Numbered from the stretch's first letter, positions 16,801 through 25,916 are shown. The stretch is DNA of 64,000 nucleotides from Collimonas sp. OK412 (GCF_900112135.1 NZ_FOLC01000025.1:1-64000); one strand, 5' to 3'. A program made the numbers and translations. The notes: generated from the letters alone by a model not told the origin.

Positions 16801-19684
16801 ACCCGGCAATATCGAACTGACAGCCAAAGGCAAGGACGGCGACGGCCACGCTGCGCTCGCCACCAGCTCGGTCTGGGTGACCAAGCAGGGCGAGCTGTGG
16901 TTCGATGGCGAAAACCAGGACCGCATCGATATCCTGCCTGAGAAAAAGATTTACCAGCCAGGTGAAAGCGCCAAATTCCAGGTACGCATGCCGTTCCGCT
17001 ACGCTACTGCCCTGGTTGCGGTGGAACGCGAAGGCGTGATCGAAACCCAGGTGGTGCAGCTGAACGGCCAGGACCCGACCTTCAGCCTGCCGGTCAAGGC
17101 CGGCTACGGCCCCAACGTCTTCGTCTCGGTGCTGGCGGTGCGCGGCCGCATGCGTGAGGTGCCGTGGTATTCCTTCTTTACCTGGGGCTGGAAAGAGCCG
17201 CTGAACTGGTGGAGCGAATTCAAGGAATACCAGGCGCCCAGCGCTACCGTCGACCTGGCCAAGCCAGCCTATAAATACGGCATCGCCGAAATCACGGTAG
17301 GCACCGCCGCCAACCAGCTGGCGGTGACGGTCAAGGCGGACCAGCCCAGTTATGCGATCCGCACCACCGCCAAGGTGAACATCCAGGTCAACCTGCCCAA
17401 CGGCAAACCGGCGGCCGGCGCTGAAATCGCCCTGGCGGCGGTCGACGAAGCGCTGCTGGAGCTGGAACCGAACCGCAGCTGGAACCTGCTGGAAGCGATG
17501 CTGCAGCGGCGCAGCTACGGCGTGGAAACCTCGACCGCGCAAATGCAGGTGGTCGGCAAGCGCCATTACGGCCGCAAGGCGATTCCTGCCGGCGGCGGCG
17601 GCGGAAAATCGCCGACGCGCGAGCTGTTCGACACCTTGCTGCTGTGGAAACCGGCGATCATGCTGGACGCCAACGGCAGGGCGCAGGTCGACGTGCCGCT
17701 GAACGATGCGTTGACCAGCTTCAAGATAGTGGCGGTAGCGCAAAGCGGCGACAGCCTGTTCGGCACCGGCGCCGTCAGCATCCGCTCGACCCAGGACTTG
17801 CAGCTGATATCCGGCTTGCCGCCGCTGGTGCGGGAGGGCGACAATTTCAGCGCGCTGGTCACGGTGCGCAACACCACCACCCGTGCCATGCAAGTCCATG
17901 CCACGGCGCAGGCCGCCGGCCTGTCGGCGGCAACGCCGTTGGCGGCCAAGGACGAGAGCATTCCTGCCGGCGAAACGCGCGAGCTGGTGTGGGCGGTGAC
18001 GGTGCCGGCCGATGTCAGCCAGCTGGCATGGGAAATCAATGCCCAGGAGCAGGGCGGACCGAAAGTGAAGGACAGCATCAAGTTCACCCAGCGCGTGGTG
18101 CCTGCGGTGCCGGTGACGGTGCAGCAGGCCACCCTGTTCCAGCTCGACAAGCCGTTCAGCATGGCGGTAGCGCCGCCTGCCGACGGCCTGCCGGGGCGCG
18201 GCGGCCTGGCGATCTCGCTGGCGCCGTCGCTGGCTTCCGGCAGCGACGGCCTGCGCCGCTATTTCGTCAACTACCCGTTCTCCTGCCTGGAGCAAAAGAC
18301 ATCACGTGCAATTGGTTTGCGCGACGACGCCATGTGGCAGAAGGTATTGAACGACTTGCCGACCTACCTGGATAGCGACGGCCTGGCTTATTACTATCCA
18401 CCGAACGAAGGCAACGCCCGCCGCGGCAGCGATACCCTGACGGCGTACCTGCTGGCGGTGACGCAGGAATCGGGCTTTGCGATCCCGCAGCAAAGCCGCG
18501 ACAAGATGCTCGACGGATTGGCAGCGTTCGTGGAAGGCAAGATCACGCGCGACTTCTGGTCACCGCAGAAAGACCTGGATGTGCGCAAGCTGGCGGCGCT
18601 GGAAGCCTTGTCGCGTTATGACCGGGTACGGCCGGCGATGCTCGATTCGATCCAGATCTCGCCCAACCTGTGGCCAACCTCGGCCGTGCTCGACTGGATC
18701 AATATCCTGCAACGGGTAGCGGGCATTCCAGACCGCGCCAAGCGCCAGGCGGAAGCCGACCAGGTGATCCGGGCGCGCCTGAACTACCAAAGCACGCGCA
18801 TGGGCTTCTCGACTGAAAGCAGCGATTACTGGTGGTGGCTGATGGCCAGCGCCGATGTCAACGCCAACCGGCTGGTGCTGACCATGCTGGAGAACCCGGC
18901 CTGGAAAGAAGACATGCCGAAACTGATCAACGGCGCCATCCAGCGCCAGTCGCGCGGCCACTGGTCGACCACCACGGCGAACCTGTGGGGTTCGCTGGCG
19001 CTGCAGAAATTCGCGCGCAAGTTCGAATCGGAAAAAGTCGCCGGCACCACCAAGGCCAGCCTGGAGCAGGGCGCCAATGTGAGCGGCAGCCAGAGCTACA
19101 GCTGGCCTGCCGCAGCCGCTGCTACCGAGACCGGCAAGCTGCAGCTGCCTTGGCCATCGTCGGCGGCGCCGGCCGAGCTGAAGCTGAGCCACGCCGGCAG
19201 CGGCGCGCCGTGGGTGACGGTGCAAAGCCTGGCGGCGGTGGTGCTGAAAAAACCGTTCTCCAGCGGCTACCGGATCAGCAAGAACATCGTCCCGGTGGAG
19301 CAGAAGGAAAAGGGTAAATACACCCGCGGCGATATCGTGCGGGTCGATCTCGAAGTCGACGCCCAGACTGACATGACCTGGGTAGTGGTGACCGATCCGA
19401 TTCCGGCCGGCGCTACCTTGCTGGGTTCCGGCCTGGGCCGCGATTCGGCCATCGCCACCACCGGCGAACGGCCTAGCGGCAGCGCCTGGGCGGCGTATGA
19501 AGAACGCAGTTTCGAAGCGTTCCGCAGTTATTACGAGTATGTGCCGAAAGGGAAATTCACCATGACGTATACCTTCCGCATCAACAATCCGGGTGAGTTC
19601 AGCTTGCCGCCGACCCGGGTCGAAGCGATGTATGCGCCGGAAATGTTCGGTGAAAGCCCCAACCAGAAATGGACGGTGAAGTGA
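13802..19684 (+). CDS. bacterial alpha-2-macroglobulin with intact thioester motif
   Basis: This 1,960-residue exported protein has a signal peptide ending near QTAYAAG and the organisation of bacterial alpha-2-macroglobulins: MG-type beta domains, a bait region, a macroglobulin core near residues 1250-1330 (PTRELFDTLLLWKPAIMLD), and a thioester domain with C1495 in FSCLEQ, then helical repeats. The protein traps proteases that attack the periplasm, in partnership with PBP1c. No lipobox is visible, unlike E. coli YfhM, so anchoring may differ. An Asp-rich low-complexity run lies at about residues 743-757. The ATG at 13802 has a GAGGA site; 24 codons upstream are open but unlikely. The adjacent pbpC overlaps its 3' end. 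Confidence 0.95.
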   Translation: MQAATQRKKTSNSAVRFPGLFFFGRKLCGARNALALLAVLMAGQAAQTAYAAGINSFSPQGEVVQVRQVRVNFSEAAIKFGDPKSPTPFDISCSEAGSGRWADERNWIYDFVRDVPPGTRCGFTVKTGFKLLSGAAVSGKTVFQFNTGGPAVVDIMPRGDRIEEEQAFILIQNGAATSDSILKHVYCQAEGVHERIPVKFIAGAERKQLLDHFADKINPDRVSTLQCQQRLPNDGAVSLTWDKGVSTASGIASSQPQVFKFKVRPTFTASVSCERENANAACAPILPLRILFTAPVPRKLAEGVTLNASNGKLKPFFEKNDTDDTVSQLTFKPPFAEKAELSVDLPSGFQDENGRPLSNAAAFPLKVRMADYPPLAKFPSAPFGIIELNADATLPVTLRSVETGMLARSADGKVNPGTVSNLKVNDDQNIIAWLTKLRKYHETTITINKKQVETRSIGLLAKQAGAKILDLPPSPDSKDGVRPFEVIGIPLKDPGFYVVELESQKLGASLLGKAAPMYVRTSALVTNLSVHVKIGRQNGAVWVTTLDSAKPVADADVRISDCRGTELWRGRTDKTGIAMVPEFPLDGCRNGDGNQPGHIDGFFVSARKTDDKGRADMAFALTSWNDGIESWRFNLPMDYDKSATVRAHTIFDRTLFRAGETVSMKHVIRTETMQGFGLLPTDKLPTRVRITHQGSGQEYQFALNWRGQKNAETVFQVPKEAKLGSYEVVLDGGKVKSGVIGGDADADADSDADSESGGYDENRRSYSSGSFRVEEFRLPLLQGRITPPKTLVAPKEVPLAVQLNYLNGGGASGQAVHITSLLRGKAVSFSGYDGYSFAAGRNDEDSSADSQKIVADKLPVTLDKAGAGKTVVKDMPAVTVPKELLTEMTYADPNGEIQTVSSVTPVWPAAVVVGLKAGEWVSVKKKLTLTAVALNPAGQPQAGVPIEISGTSKQTNSHRKRMVGGFYAYENTTSGSDLGALCSGKTDARGLMICTVELQEPGNIELTAKGKDGDGHAALATSSVWVTKQGELWFDGENQDRIDILPEKKIYQPGESAKFQVRMPFRYATALVAVEREGVIETQVVQLNGQDPTFSLPVKAGYGPNVFVSVLAVRGRMREVPWYSFFTWGWKEPLNWWSEFKEYQAPSATVDLAKPAYKYGIAEITVGTAANQLAVTVKADQPSYAIRTTAKVNIQVNLPNGKPAAGAEIALAAVDEALLELEPNRSWNLLEAMLQRRSYGVETSTAQMQVVGKRHYGRKAIPAGGGGGKSPTRELFDTLLLWKPAIMLDANGRAQVDVPLNDALTSFKIVAVAQSGDSLFGTGAVSIRSTQDLQLISGLPPLVREGDNFSALVTVRNTTTRAMQVHATAQAAGLSAATPLAAKDESIPAGETRELVWAVTVPADVSQLAWEINAQEQGGPKVKDSIKFTQRVVPAVPVTVQQATLFQLDKPFSMAVAPPADGLPGRGGLAISLAPSLASGSDGLRRYFVNYPFSCLEQKTSRAIGLRDDAMWQKVLNDLPTYLDSDGLAYYYPPNEGNARRGSDTLTAYLLAVTQESGFAIPQQSRDKMLDGLAAFVEGKITRDFWSPQKDLDVRKLAALEALSRYDRVRPAMLDSIQISPNLWPTSAVLDWINILQRVAGIPDRAKRQAEADQVIRARLNYQSTRMGFSTESSDYWWWLMASADVNANRLVLTMLENPAWKEDMPKLINGAIQRQSRGHWSTTTANLWGSLALQKFARKFESEKVAGTTKASLEQGANVSGSQSYSWPAAAAATETGKLQLPWPSSAAPAELKLSHAGSGAPWVTVQSLAAVVLKKPFSSGYRISKNIVPVEQKEKGKYTRGDIVRVDLEVDAQTDMTWVVVTDPIPAGATLLGSGLGRDSAIATTGERPSGSAWAAYEERSFEAFRSYYEYVPKGKFTMTYTFRINNPGEFSLPPTRVEAMYAPEMFGESPNQKWTVK

Positions 19685-21930
19685 AGTCGACTGGCCTCAA
19701 GCGCTGGACCTTGGGCGCTGCGCTGTTGCTGGCCTTGGCGGCCGGCCCGGCGCAAGCCTTGCAAAGTTTCGCCGATGTGCAGCAGGAGTTCCGTTCGTCC
19801 GAAGCCAGCCTGTACGACCGCAAGGGCCAGTTGCTGCAGCAGGTCCGCATGAATCCGAACGAGCGCCGCCTGTCGTGGGTAGCGCTGGAAGATGTGTCGC
19901 CGGCGTTGCGCAATGCGCTGGTGGCGTCGGAAGACCGGCGTTTCTATCAGCATAGCGGGGTCGACTGGAACGCTGTGGCGGCGGCTGCCTGGGGTAACCT
20001 GTGGAACACCAAGACCCGCGGCGCCTCGACCATCACCATGCAGCTGGCCGGTTTGCTGGACGACGACCTGCGGCGCCGCACCTCGCCGCGCTCGATCGGG
20101 CAGAAAATGTCGCAGGTAGTGGTGGCGCAGCAGCTGGAGCGCAACTGGCGCAAGGACCAGATCCTGGAAGCCTACCTCAACCTGGTCAGCTTCCGCGGCG
20201 AACTGGTCGGCATACACGCCTTGTCGCGAGTCTTGTTCGGCAAGCATCCCAGCGGCCTGAGCCAGCGCGAAGCGGCGATTGCCGTGGCCTTGATCCGCGG
20301 CCCGAATGCGACCCCGGCCCGGGTCGCGGAGCGGGCTTGCCGCATCTTGCAGGAACAGCGTAAGGTGTACGATGGGCAAGAGTGCAAGGGCCTGGAAGAT
20401 TTCACCCTGCTGGCGCTGGTGCGCACCGGCTCGAATTCCGAAGTGATCGTCACCACCAGCGCCCCGCAGCTGGCGCCGCACCTGGCGCGCAAGCTGCTGC
20501 GTACGCCGGGGCAGGCGGTGCGGTCAACCCTGGACGCCGGCGTGCAGCGCTTCGCCAACGATGCCTTGCGGCGCCAGCTGGCGGCCCTGGTGGAGCGCAA
20601 TATCGAAGACGGCGCCATCGTCGTGCTCGACAATGCCAGCGGCGACGTGCTGGCCTGGGTCGGTTCCAGCGGTTCGTTTTCCAATGCGGCTAATGTCGAT
20701 GGCGTGGTGGCCCTGCGCCAGGCCGGTTCAACCTTGAAGCCATTCCTGTACGAACTGGCGATCGAAAAAAAATGGATGACGGCGGCCTCGATCCTGAACG
20801 ATTCGGCGATCAACCTGCCGACCGCCAGCGGCTTGTACATCCCGCAAAACTACGACAAGCAGTTCAAGGGCCTGGTCAGCGTGCGCACTGCGCTGGCGTC
20901 ATCGCTGAACATCCCGGCGGTGCGCACCCTGGTGACGGTCACGCCCACGACTTTCTTCGAGCGCCTGCAAGGACTCGGTTTCCAGCTGCGTGAATCCGGC
21001 GATTATTACGGCTACAGCCTGGCGCTGGGCAGCGCCGACGTCAGCTTGCTGGCGCTGAGCAATGCCTATCGCGCGCTGGCCAACCAGGGGCGTTATAGCG
21101 GAGTGCGCACCACGCTGGCCGATCCGGCGGTAAAGATGACAAAGGTGATGGACTCCGGCGCCGCTTTCATCATCGGCGACATCCTGTCCGACCGCAGCGC
21201 CCGCAGCCGTACTTTCGGCCTTGAGAATGCGCTGTCGACGCGCGTCTGGAGCGCGGTCAAGACAGGGACTTCCAAGGATATGCGCGACAACTGGGCGGTC
21301 GGTTATTCGGACCGCTACACGGTCGGGGTCTGGGTCGGCAATGCCTCGGGTTTGCCGATGTGGGACGTGTCCGGCGTCACCGGCGCCGCGCCGGTCTGGC
21401 AAGAAGTGATGCAATACCTGCACACACGCGACCAGCTGCGGCAGCAGGTTCCGCAAAAACCAGCCAGCGTAGTGGAACAGGATATCCGCTACGCCGACAA
21501 GATCGAAGCGCCGCGCCAGGAATATTTTCTGGCAGGGACCGAACAAAGCCTGATCACCACCGCCAGTTCGGACGACATCAGCATCGCAATTCGCTATCCG
21601 ACGCCGGGCATGCTGGTCGCGCTAGATCCCGACATCCCGCCGCAGCGGCAGCGCATACGCTTCGCAGCCGACGGCTTGCCTAGCGGCGTGTGGCGCCTTG
21701 ACGGCAAGCTGCTGACGCCGCCCGCAGCGAAGTCCGGAAAGAAAACCAGCCGCCAATCGGCAGCCTCGGATCCGCAGCTGGCCTTCGACTGGATGCCATG
21801 GCCGGGCCGGCATGTGCTGGAGCTGCTGGACCATAAAATGGCCGTGGTCGACCAGGTGCGTTTCGAGGTGCGTGGCGCGGTTGAGAACCATGCGCAGCAG
21901 AAGACCGGCCGCGCCAGGAAAAATAACTGA
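19669..21930 (+). CDS. pbpC: penicillin-binding protein 1C (bifunctional peptidoglycan synthase)
   Basis: This 753-residue protein has an N-terminal signal anchor (about 11-30), a glycosyltransferase family 51 domain (about 45-215; EDRRFYQHSGVDW, GASTITMQLA, EAYLNL) and a transpeptidase domain with S354 in GSTLK, SLN, and KTGTS. A C-terminal PBP1C domain (about 590-735) follows. It polymerises and, by family, may cross-link peptidoglycan in repair. The gene overlaps the A2M stop by 16 bases, the conserved arrangement that links wall repair with protease trapping. All catalytic motifs appear intact. Confidence 0.95.
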   Translation: MDGEVKSTGLKRWTLGAALLLALAAGPAQALQSFADVQQEFRSSEASLYDRKGQLLQQVRMNPNERRLSWVALEDVSPALRNALVASEDRRFYQHSGVDWNAVAAAAWGNLWNTKTRGASTITMQLAGLLDDDLRRRTSPRSIGQKMSQVVVAQQLERNWRKDQILEAYLNLVSFRGELVGIHALSRVLFGKHPSGLSQREAAIAVALIRGPNATPARVAERACRILQEQRKVYDGQECKGLEDFTLLALVRTGSNSEVIVTTSAPQLAPHLARKLLRTPGQAVRSTLDAGVQRFANDALRRQLAALVERNIEDGAIVVLDNASGDVLAWVGSSGSFSNAANVDGVVALRQAGSTLKPFLYELAIEKKWMTAASILNDSAINLPTASGLYIPQNYDKQFKGLVSVRTALASSLNIPAVRTLVTVTPTTFFERLQGLGFQLRESGDYYGYSLALGSADVSLLALSNAYRALANQGRYSGVRTTLADPAVKMTKVMDSGAAFIIGDILSDRSARSRTFGLENALSTRVWSAVKTGTSKDMRDNWAVGYSDRYTVGVWVGNASGLPMWDVSGVTGAAPVWQEVMQYLHTRDQLRQQVPQKPASVVEQDIRYADKIEAPRQEYFLAGTEQSLITTASSDDISIAIRYPTPGMLVALDPDIPPQRQRIRFAADGLPSGVWRLDGKLLTPPAAKSGKKTSRQSAASDPQLAFDWMPWPGRHVLELLDHKMAVVDQVRFEVRGAVENHAQQKTGRARKNN

Positions 21931-21969
21931 CGTTTTAGCGGCAGGGTATTTTGCGCATGCGTGCAGCAA

Positions 21970-22431
21970 TCAGGTGTTTGTCCTCAGTTTTGCCACAGCC
22001 TCGTCCGCGCCCTGCCTGCGCGCCGCAGCCGCCACTTCTTTAGTGACGATGGTCTTGCCTATCGGCGCCAGCGCAATGCCGGCCAGCTTCAGGTGCTGGA
22101 CGCCGAACGGAATGCCGATGATGGTGATGAAGCAGGCGATGGCCGAGAGCACGTGGCCGATAGCCAGCCAGACGCCGGCAAACACGAACCACAGAATATT
22201 GCCGACCAGGCCCAGGCTGCCGGTGCCGATGTCGTCCCTGTTGTTCAGCTCTTTCCGGCTCACCGCTTCCCTGCCGAAAGGGAAGAAGGTAAATTGCCCG
22301 ATCACGAAACAAGCCTTGCCCCAAGGGATGCCGACGATGGTGAGGAAGGCGACAGCGCCGGCCAGCCACCAGCCCAGGCCCATGAACACTCCGCCCAGGA
22401 CAAACCACAGGAAATTGAGGATCGCGCGCAT
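21970..22431 (-). CDS. yccF: YccF-family inner membrane protein
   Basis: The 153-residue protein consists of two related YccF (DUF307) units, each with a hydrophobic helix and the IVGIPWG or IIGIPFG signature (about 31-37 and 106-112). Helices lie at about 5-30, 75-95 and 95-115. The function of YccF is not established. The gene converges with pbpC, 39 bp away. Residues after 125 form a short charged tail with KEVAAAARRQG. Confidence 0.88.
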   Translation of the reverse strand: MRAILNFLWFVLGGVFMGLGWWLAGAVAFLTIVGIPWGKACFVIGQFTFFPFGREAVSRKELNNRDDIGTGSLGLVGNILWFVFAGVWLAIGHVLSAIACFITIIGIPFGVQHLKLAGIALAPIGKTIVTKEVAAAARRQGADEAVAKLRTNT

Positions 22432-22490
22432 ATTGTTTTCTCTCCGATGAAAAACATGAAAAAAGGTCAGTCATCCTTTGCCGTCGGATT

Positions 22491-22626
22491 TAATTAGGGT
22501 CAGAGTCGAATATTCTCGTCCATCAATATTCGACTCTGACCCTAATTAATGTTCGCGAAATAATTCGACTCTGACCCTAATTACGAAAGGGAAAAATGTA
22601 ACACCGTAACTGGCTGCCGACAAGAC
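22491..22626. repeat. dispersed palindrome plus ~100-bp repeat, copy A
   Basis: A perfect 24-bp inverted repeat (22491-22514 and 22525-22548; core TTAGGGTCAGAGTCGAA) with a 10-base loop is followed by a third arm at 22562-22583. From 22525 to about 22626 the sequence is repeated directly at 23274-23375 with only about four differences in the first 98 bases. The same core recurs at 30747-30806. The palindrome resembles REP-like elements mobilised by RAYT transposases, though no such gene is present here. Confidence 0.8.
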
Positions 22627-22638
22627 AATCAACAGGCG

Positions 22639-23247
22639 CTACCACTTGCAGCCGCTATCTTTTTTTGACAGCACTGCGTCCGCGGCGAGCACCAGGGGAG
22701 CTAGTAAACCGAACGGACGGCCGACGTCGAGGCAGTCGGCGCGCGCGCTGCGTTGGATATCTTGGGCCAGCGGATTATCGGGGCGGGCTTCCAGCGGGTG
22801 CGTTTGCAATTGCGAGACGGCGGTACCGTTGCGTCTCTCGGCGGGATCCGTGGCGATCTTCCTGGCCGTGTTGAATGCGGCGTCCAGGTCGACGCGTGGC
22901 TGTTTGTGCGCTGGTTGGGAAATGGCTGCGGTGTCGCCGATGCTGTTCTCGCGGGGTATTGCGGATGGCAGCGGGGTTATCGTATTGGTGCGGACAGAAG
23001 GCTGGGCGGGATGCGGATCGTGCTGGACGACAGGTGGCTTGGTGATGGACGCTGCACGTGCCGGGGCTGGCGGTGCGGCCGGCAACAGCAACCAGGTCAT
23101 CGCCGGCTGCGAACCTGGGGCCGCATCGGCAGCGGCATGAGGTCGGAATAATTGCATCAGGCCGAGATGCAATAACAGGGACAATAGTATGCCCATGCGC
23201 ATTGCGCGCCGGTTTGCCCTAGCTGGCCAGCAGCTTTCGTCAGACAT
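22639..23247 (-). CDS. hypothetical membrane-anchored Pro/Ala-rich protein bracketed by direct repeats
   Basis: The 202-residue product has one N-terminal membrane helix (MGILLSLLLHLGLMQLF, about 18-35) and a long Ala/Pro-rich stretch (about 40-120). A conserved-looking end follows with paired cysteines (RADCLDVGRPFGLLAPLVL ... GCKW). The layout recalls TonB-like or energy-transduction anchors but no TonB domain is seen. The start may be the first ATG or the MRMG further in. Its stop is 12 bp from repeat copy A and its start 26 bp from copy B, so the gene sits exactly inside the repeat pair. Function unknown. Confidence 0.6.
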   Translation of the reverse strand: MSDESCWPARANRRAMRMGILLSLLLHLGLMQLFRPHAAADAAPGSQPAMTWLLLPAAPPAPARAASITKPPVVQHDPHPAQPSVRTNTITPLPSAIPRENSIGDTAAISQPAHKQPRVDLDAAFNTARKIATDPAERRNGTAVSQLQTHPLEARPDNPLAQDIQRSARADCLDVGRPFGLLAPLVLAADAVLSKKDSGCKW

Positions 23248-23273
23248 TTTTCTGCGCCGTTCAGGACGTAGAA

Positions 23274-23375
23274 AATATTCGACTCTGACCCTAATTAATG
23301 TTCGCGAAATAATTTGACTCTGACCCTAATTACGAAAGGGAAAAATGTAACACCGTAATTGGCTGTCTACAAGGG
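23274..23375. repeat. dispersed ~100-bp repeat, copy B
   Basis: This direct copy of 22525-22626 contains two CTCTGACCCTAATTA arms, GTTCGCGAAATAAT, and the AAAAATGTAACACCGTAA tail. It differs from copy A at the T in AATTTGACTC and at a few bases near the right end. The left partner arm that makes a perfect hairpin in copy A is missing here. It lies just upstream of the 202-residue gene's start and so occupies its promoter position. Confidence 0.8.
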
Positions 23376-23425
23376 AATCGTCAAGTGCGTGACTTGCATC
23401 TGTCGGTTTTTTAAAGTGATGTTTG

Positions 23426-24307
23426 TTAACCCGGGCTGGTCTTTGCTTTGCGTTTGCCTGGTAATAAGCTGCCCAGCTTGCCGCTGGCGAGGGCGGTTCC
23501 GAGCAAGGTGATGGCGCAGCCGGCTAGCATGGCTGGGGTGATTTTTTCGTTTAGGAAAACAGCGCCCCAGATTAGTCCGAACACCGGGATCAGGAAAGTC
23601 ACGGAGGCGGCATACGATGCGCCTACGCGTTCGATCAGGCGGAAGTACAAGATGTAAGCGAAGCCGGTGCAGACCACGCCGAGGGCGGCGACGCAAGCCC
23701 AGATGGCGGGCGCGATAGCATGCTGCGGCCAGGACAGCAGCGCCGGAGGCAGCAGCACGACGGAGGCGAACAGCTGGCTGCCGAAGGCGACTGCCAACGG
23801 CTGCACTCCTGCCAGATGCCGCTTGGAATAATTCACCGCAAAACCGTAGCACACGGCAGCCAGCAGCGCGGCTGCGATCGCCAGCGGCACGCCTGCCACG
23901 CCGGCTCCGGCGCTATCCCACACCAGCACTGCAACCCCGGCCAGGCCCAGCATCAGGCCGCAGGCCTGGCTGCGGTTCATGGCGTGCCCGAACCAGAGCG
24001 CCGCGATCAGGGCGGCCCAGATCGGCGTGGTGGCGTTCAGGATGGAGTCGATGCCGGCGTTGACGGACAGCGTGGAATAGGCGAACAGGGCGAACGGAAC
24101 CGCGGAATTGCTGACGCCGACTACAAACAAAGGCCATGCCTTGCTGCGGCATTGGCTGCGGGCGGCGGCAGAGCGCAGCACCGGCGCGGCAATGCCGACG
24201 CGCAGCGCGATCAGCGCGAAGGGGCCGAATTCAGGCGCGGCAATCCGCAGGAAGAGAAACGATGCGCCCCAGATCGCGGCGAGCAGGAGCAGTTCGATAA
24301 AGTTCAT
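23426..24307 (-). CDS. EamA/DMT-family transporter
   Basis: The 293-residue protein has about ten hydrophobic segments in two EamA repeats (IWGASFLFLRIAAPEFGPFALIALR at the start of repeat one; repeat two begins near residue 145), as in drug/metabolite exporters. Typical ATTPIWAALIA and PVFGLIWGAVFLNE segments are present. The substrate cannot be predicted; relatives export amino acids, purines or toxic compounds. The basic C-terminal tail (PGKRKAKTS) is cytoplasmic. It ends about 50 bp from repeat copy B. Confidence 0.88.
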   Translation of the reverse strand: MNFIELLLLAAIWGASFLFLRIAAPEFGPFALIALRVGIAAPVLRSAAARSQCRSKAWPLFVVGVSNSAVPFALFAYSTLSVNAGIDSILNATTPIWAALIAALWFGHAMNRSQACGLMLGLAGVAVLVWDSAGAGVAGVPLAIAAALLAAVCYGFAVNYSKRHLAGVQPLAVAFGSQLFASVVLLPPALLSWPQHAIAPAIWACVAALGVVCTGFAYILYFRLIERVGASYAASVTFLIPVFGLIWGAVFLNEKITPAMLAGCAITLLGTALASGKLGSLLPGKRKAKTSPG

Positions 24308-24468
24308 GGCAGGTGTCCGTCAATTGGCGAGCGGCAGGCGCCGCACAATTGCAACATAGGGCATATCCGTGCCCTGGACACTCTGGTTCTTGCGCTCGAA
24401 TTCGGCAGCAAGGCAGCCCGGCCCCGGCGGGCGCCGGAACCGGTTCAGTTTGCGGCTTATTTCCGTCT

Positions 24469-25887
24469 CTATTGCGCCAGGCGCTTGACCAGACGGTAGA
24501 GGAATTCACGGCCGTCGTACAAACGCTGGATTTCGACGCGCTCGTCCAGGCCGTGCGTGCGGCGGTCCGACGGCTCGACAAACAAGCCTGACACGCCATA
24601 CATCGGAATTCCCGCATTGCGCATGTAACTGCTGTCGGTGGCGCCGGTGCTCATGGCCGGTACCACAGGCACGCCTGGCCACATGTCCTGGGTCAGCGCT
24701 TCCACCGTTTTCACCAGGTCGCCGTTGAGCGGCGAAGCCGGGCTGCGCAGCGGCTTGTTGGTGTAACGCACAGTGATCTTGTCGTTATTGATCACCTGCT
24801 TGAACTGGCGATCGATATCGTCAGGATCGTCTTGCGGCAGGATGCGGCAGTTGACGGTGGCCTTGGCCGATTGCGGAAGGGCGTTTTCGGCATGGCCGGC
24901 GCTGACCATGGTGGCCACGCAGGTGCTGCGCAGTTGCGCATTGTAGTCAGGGACCGCCGACAGGCGCTCAATTGCAGCGGCGTCCGGCTTGCCGCTGCCC
25001 ACCGCGCGCATGTCGGCGGCCAGCTGGCCGCTGGCGAACGGCGCGCTGCGGGCGAAATAGCCGGTGGTGACTTCGGCCAGGTGCACCGGGAAGCGGTAAG
25101 CGCTCAATCTGTTGAGCGCGGCGGCGATGGCATAGATCGGGTTGTTGGCCGTCGGGGTCGAACTGTGGCCGCCGGCATCGCGTGCTTCCAGTTCGTAAGT
25201 GGCGTAGATTTTTTCGGCGACCTGGATCCGGTGCAGGTTCGGCTTGCCGTCGCGCAGTTCGCCGCCGCCGCCTTCGTTGATGCCGAACTCCGCCTTGAGC
25301 AATTCGGGTTTGTTGGCGATCAGCCATTTGGCGCCGTTGCTTTCCACGTCGCCGCGTTCTTCATCCGTGGTCAGCGCCAGGATGATGTCGCGGCTGGGTT
25401 TGAAGCCTTCCTGCTTGAGCTGGCTCAGCACCGACACGAAAGCCGACGCCATCGCCTTGTCGTCGATCGAGCCGCGGGCGGTGAAATAGCCGCCGGTTTC
25501 CTGCAGCTGGAAGGGATCGGTCTTCCAGTCTTCGCGCTTGGCCTCGACCACGTCGATATGCGCCAGCAACAGCAGCGGCTGCTTGCCGCCGTTGCCCTTG
25601 AAACGCAGCACCAGGTTGCCTTTGCGCGGGAATGGTTCTATCACCTGGATGTCGCCGGCCTTGAAGCCTGCGTCCAGCAGATGCTTTTCCATTGCATGCG
25701 CGGCTTTCGTGGTGTCGCCCGCCGAGTGGCTGGTATTGATTTCCACCAGCTCTTTGTAGATGTCGTGGTAGCGCTGGGTTTCCGGCGCCAGCGTTTGCGC
25801 CGACGCCACGGCTCCCAGCATGGCAAGGGCCAGGGCTACCGTGGCGTACGTGGTTTGGCGCGGCAAGCGGCGAATCTGCATTCTCAT
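24469..25887 (-). CDS. secreted M20-family zinc metallopeptidase
   Basis: The 472-residue protein has a signal peptide (about 1-30, ending AVASAQ) and the M20 di-zinc peptidase pattern: LLLLAHIDVVEA (first His ligand and catalytic Asp), RGSIDDKAM (bridging Asp), LALTTDEERGD (catalytic Glu and Glu ligand), and a late HGLDERV His ligand. A lid/dimerisation domain occupies about 215-340. Enzymes of this group cleave dipeptides or N-acyl amino acids, here in the periplasm. A good AAAGGAAG site precedes the start. It is the last gene of the CitMHS-AtuA operon, 29 bp after the preceding stop. Confidence 0.9.
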   Translation of the reverse strand: MRMQIRRLPRQTTYATVALALAMLGAVASAQTLAPETQRYHDIYKELVEINTSHSAGDTTKAAHAMEKHLLDAGFKAGDIQVIEPFPRKGNLVLRFKGNGGKQPLLLLAHIDVVEAKREDWKTDPFQLQETGGYFTARGSIDDKAMASAFVSVLSQLKQEGFKPSRDIILALTTDEERGDVESNGAKWLIANKPELLKAEFGINEGGGGELRDGKPNLHRIQVAEKIYATYELEARDAGGHSSTPTANNPIYAIAAALNRLSAYRFPVHLAEVTTGYFARSAPFASGQLAADMRAVGSGKPDAAAIERLSAVPDYNAQLRSTCVATMVSAGHAENALPQSAKATVNCRILPQDDPDDIDRQFKQVINNDKITVRYTNKPLRSPASPLNGDLVKTVEALTQDMWPGVPVVPAMSTGATDSSYMRNAGIPMYGVSGLFVEPSDRRTHGLDERVEIQRLYDGREFLYRLVKRLAQ

Positions 25888-25916
25888 GAACTTCCTTTCT
25901 TGGCGGCGTGGATGGA

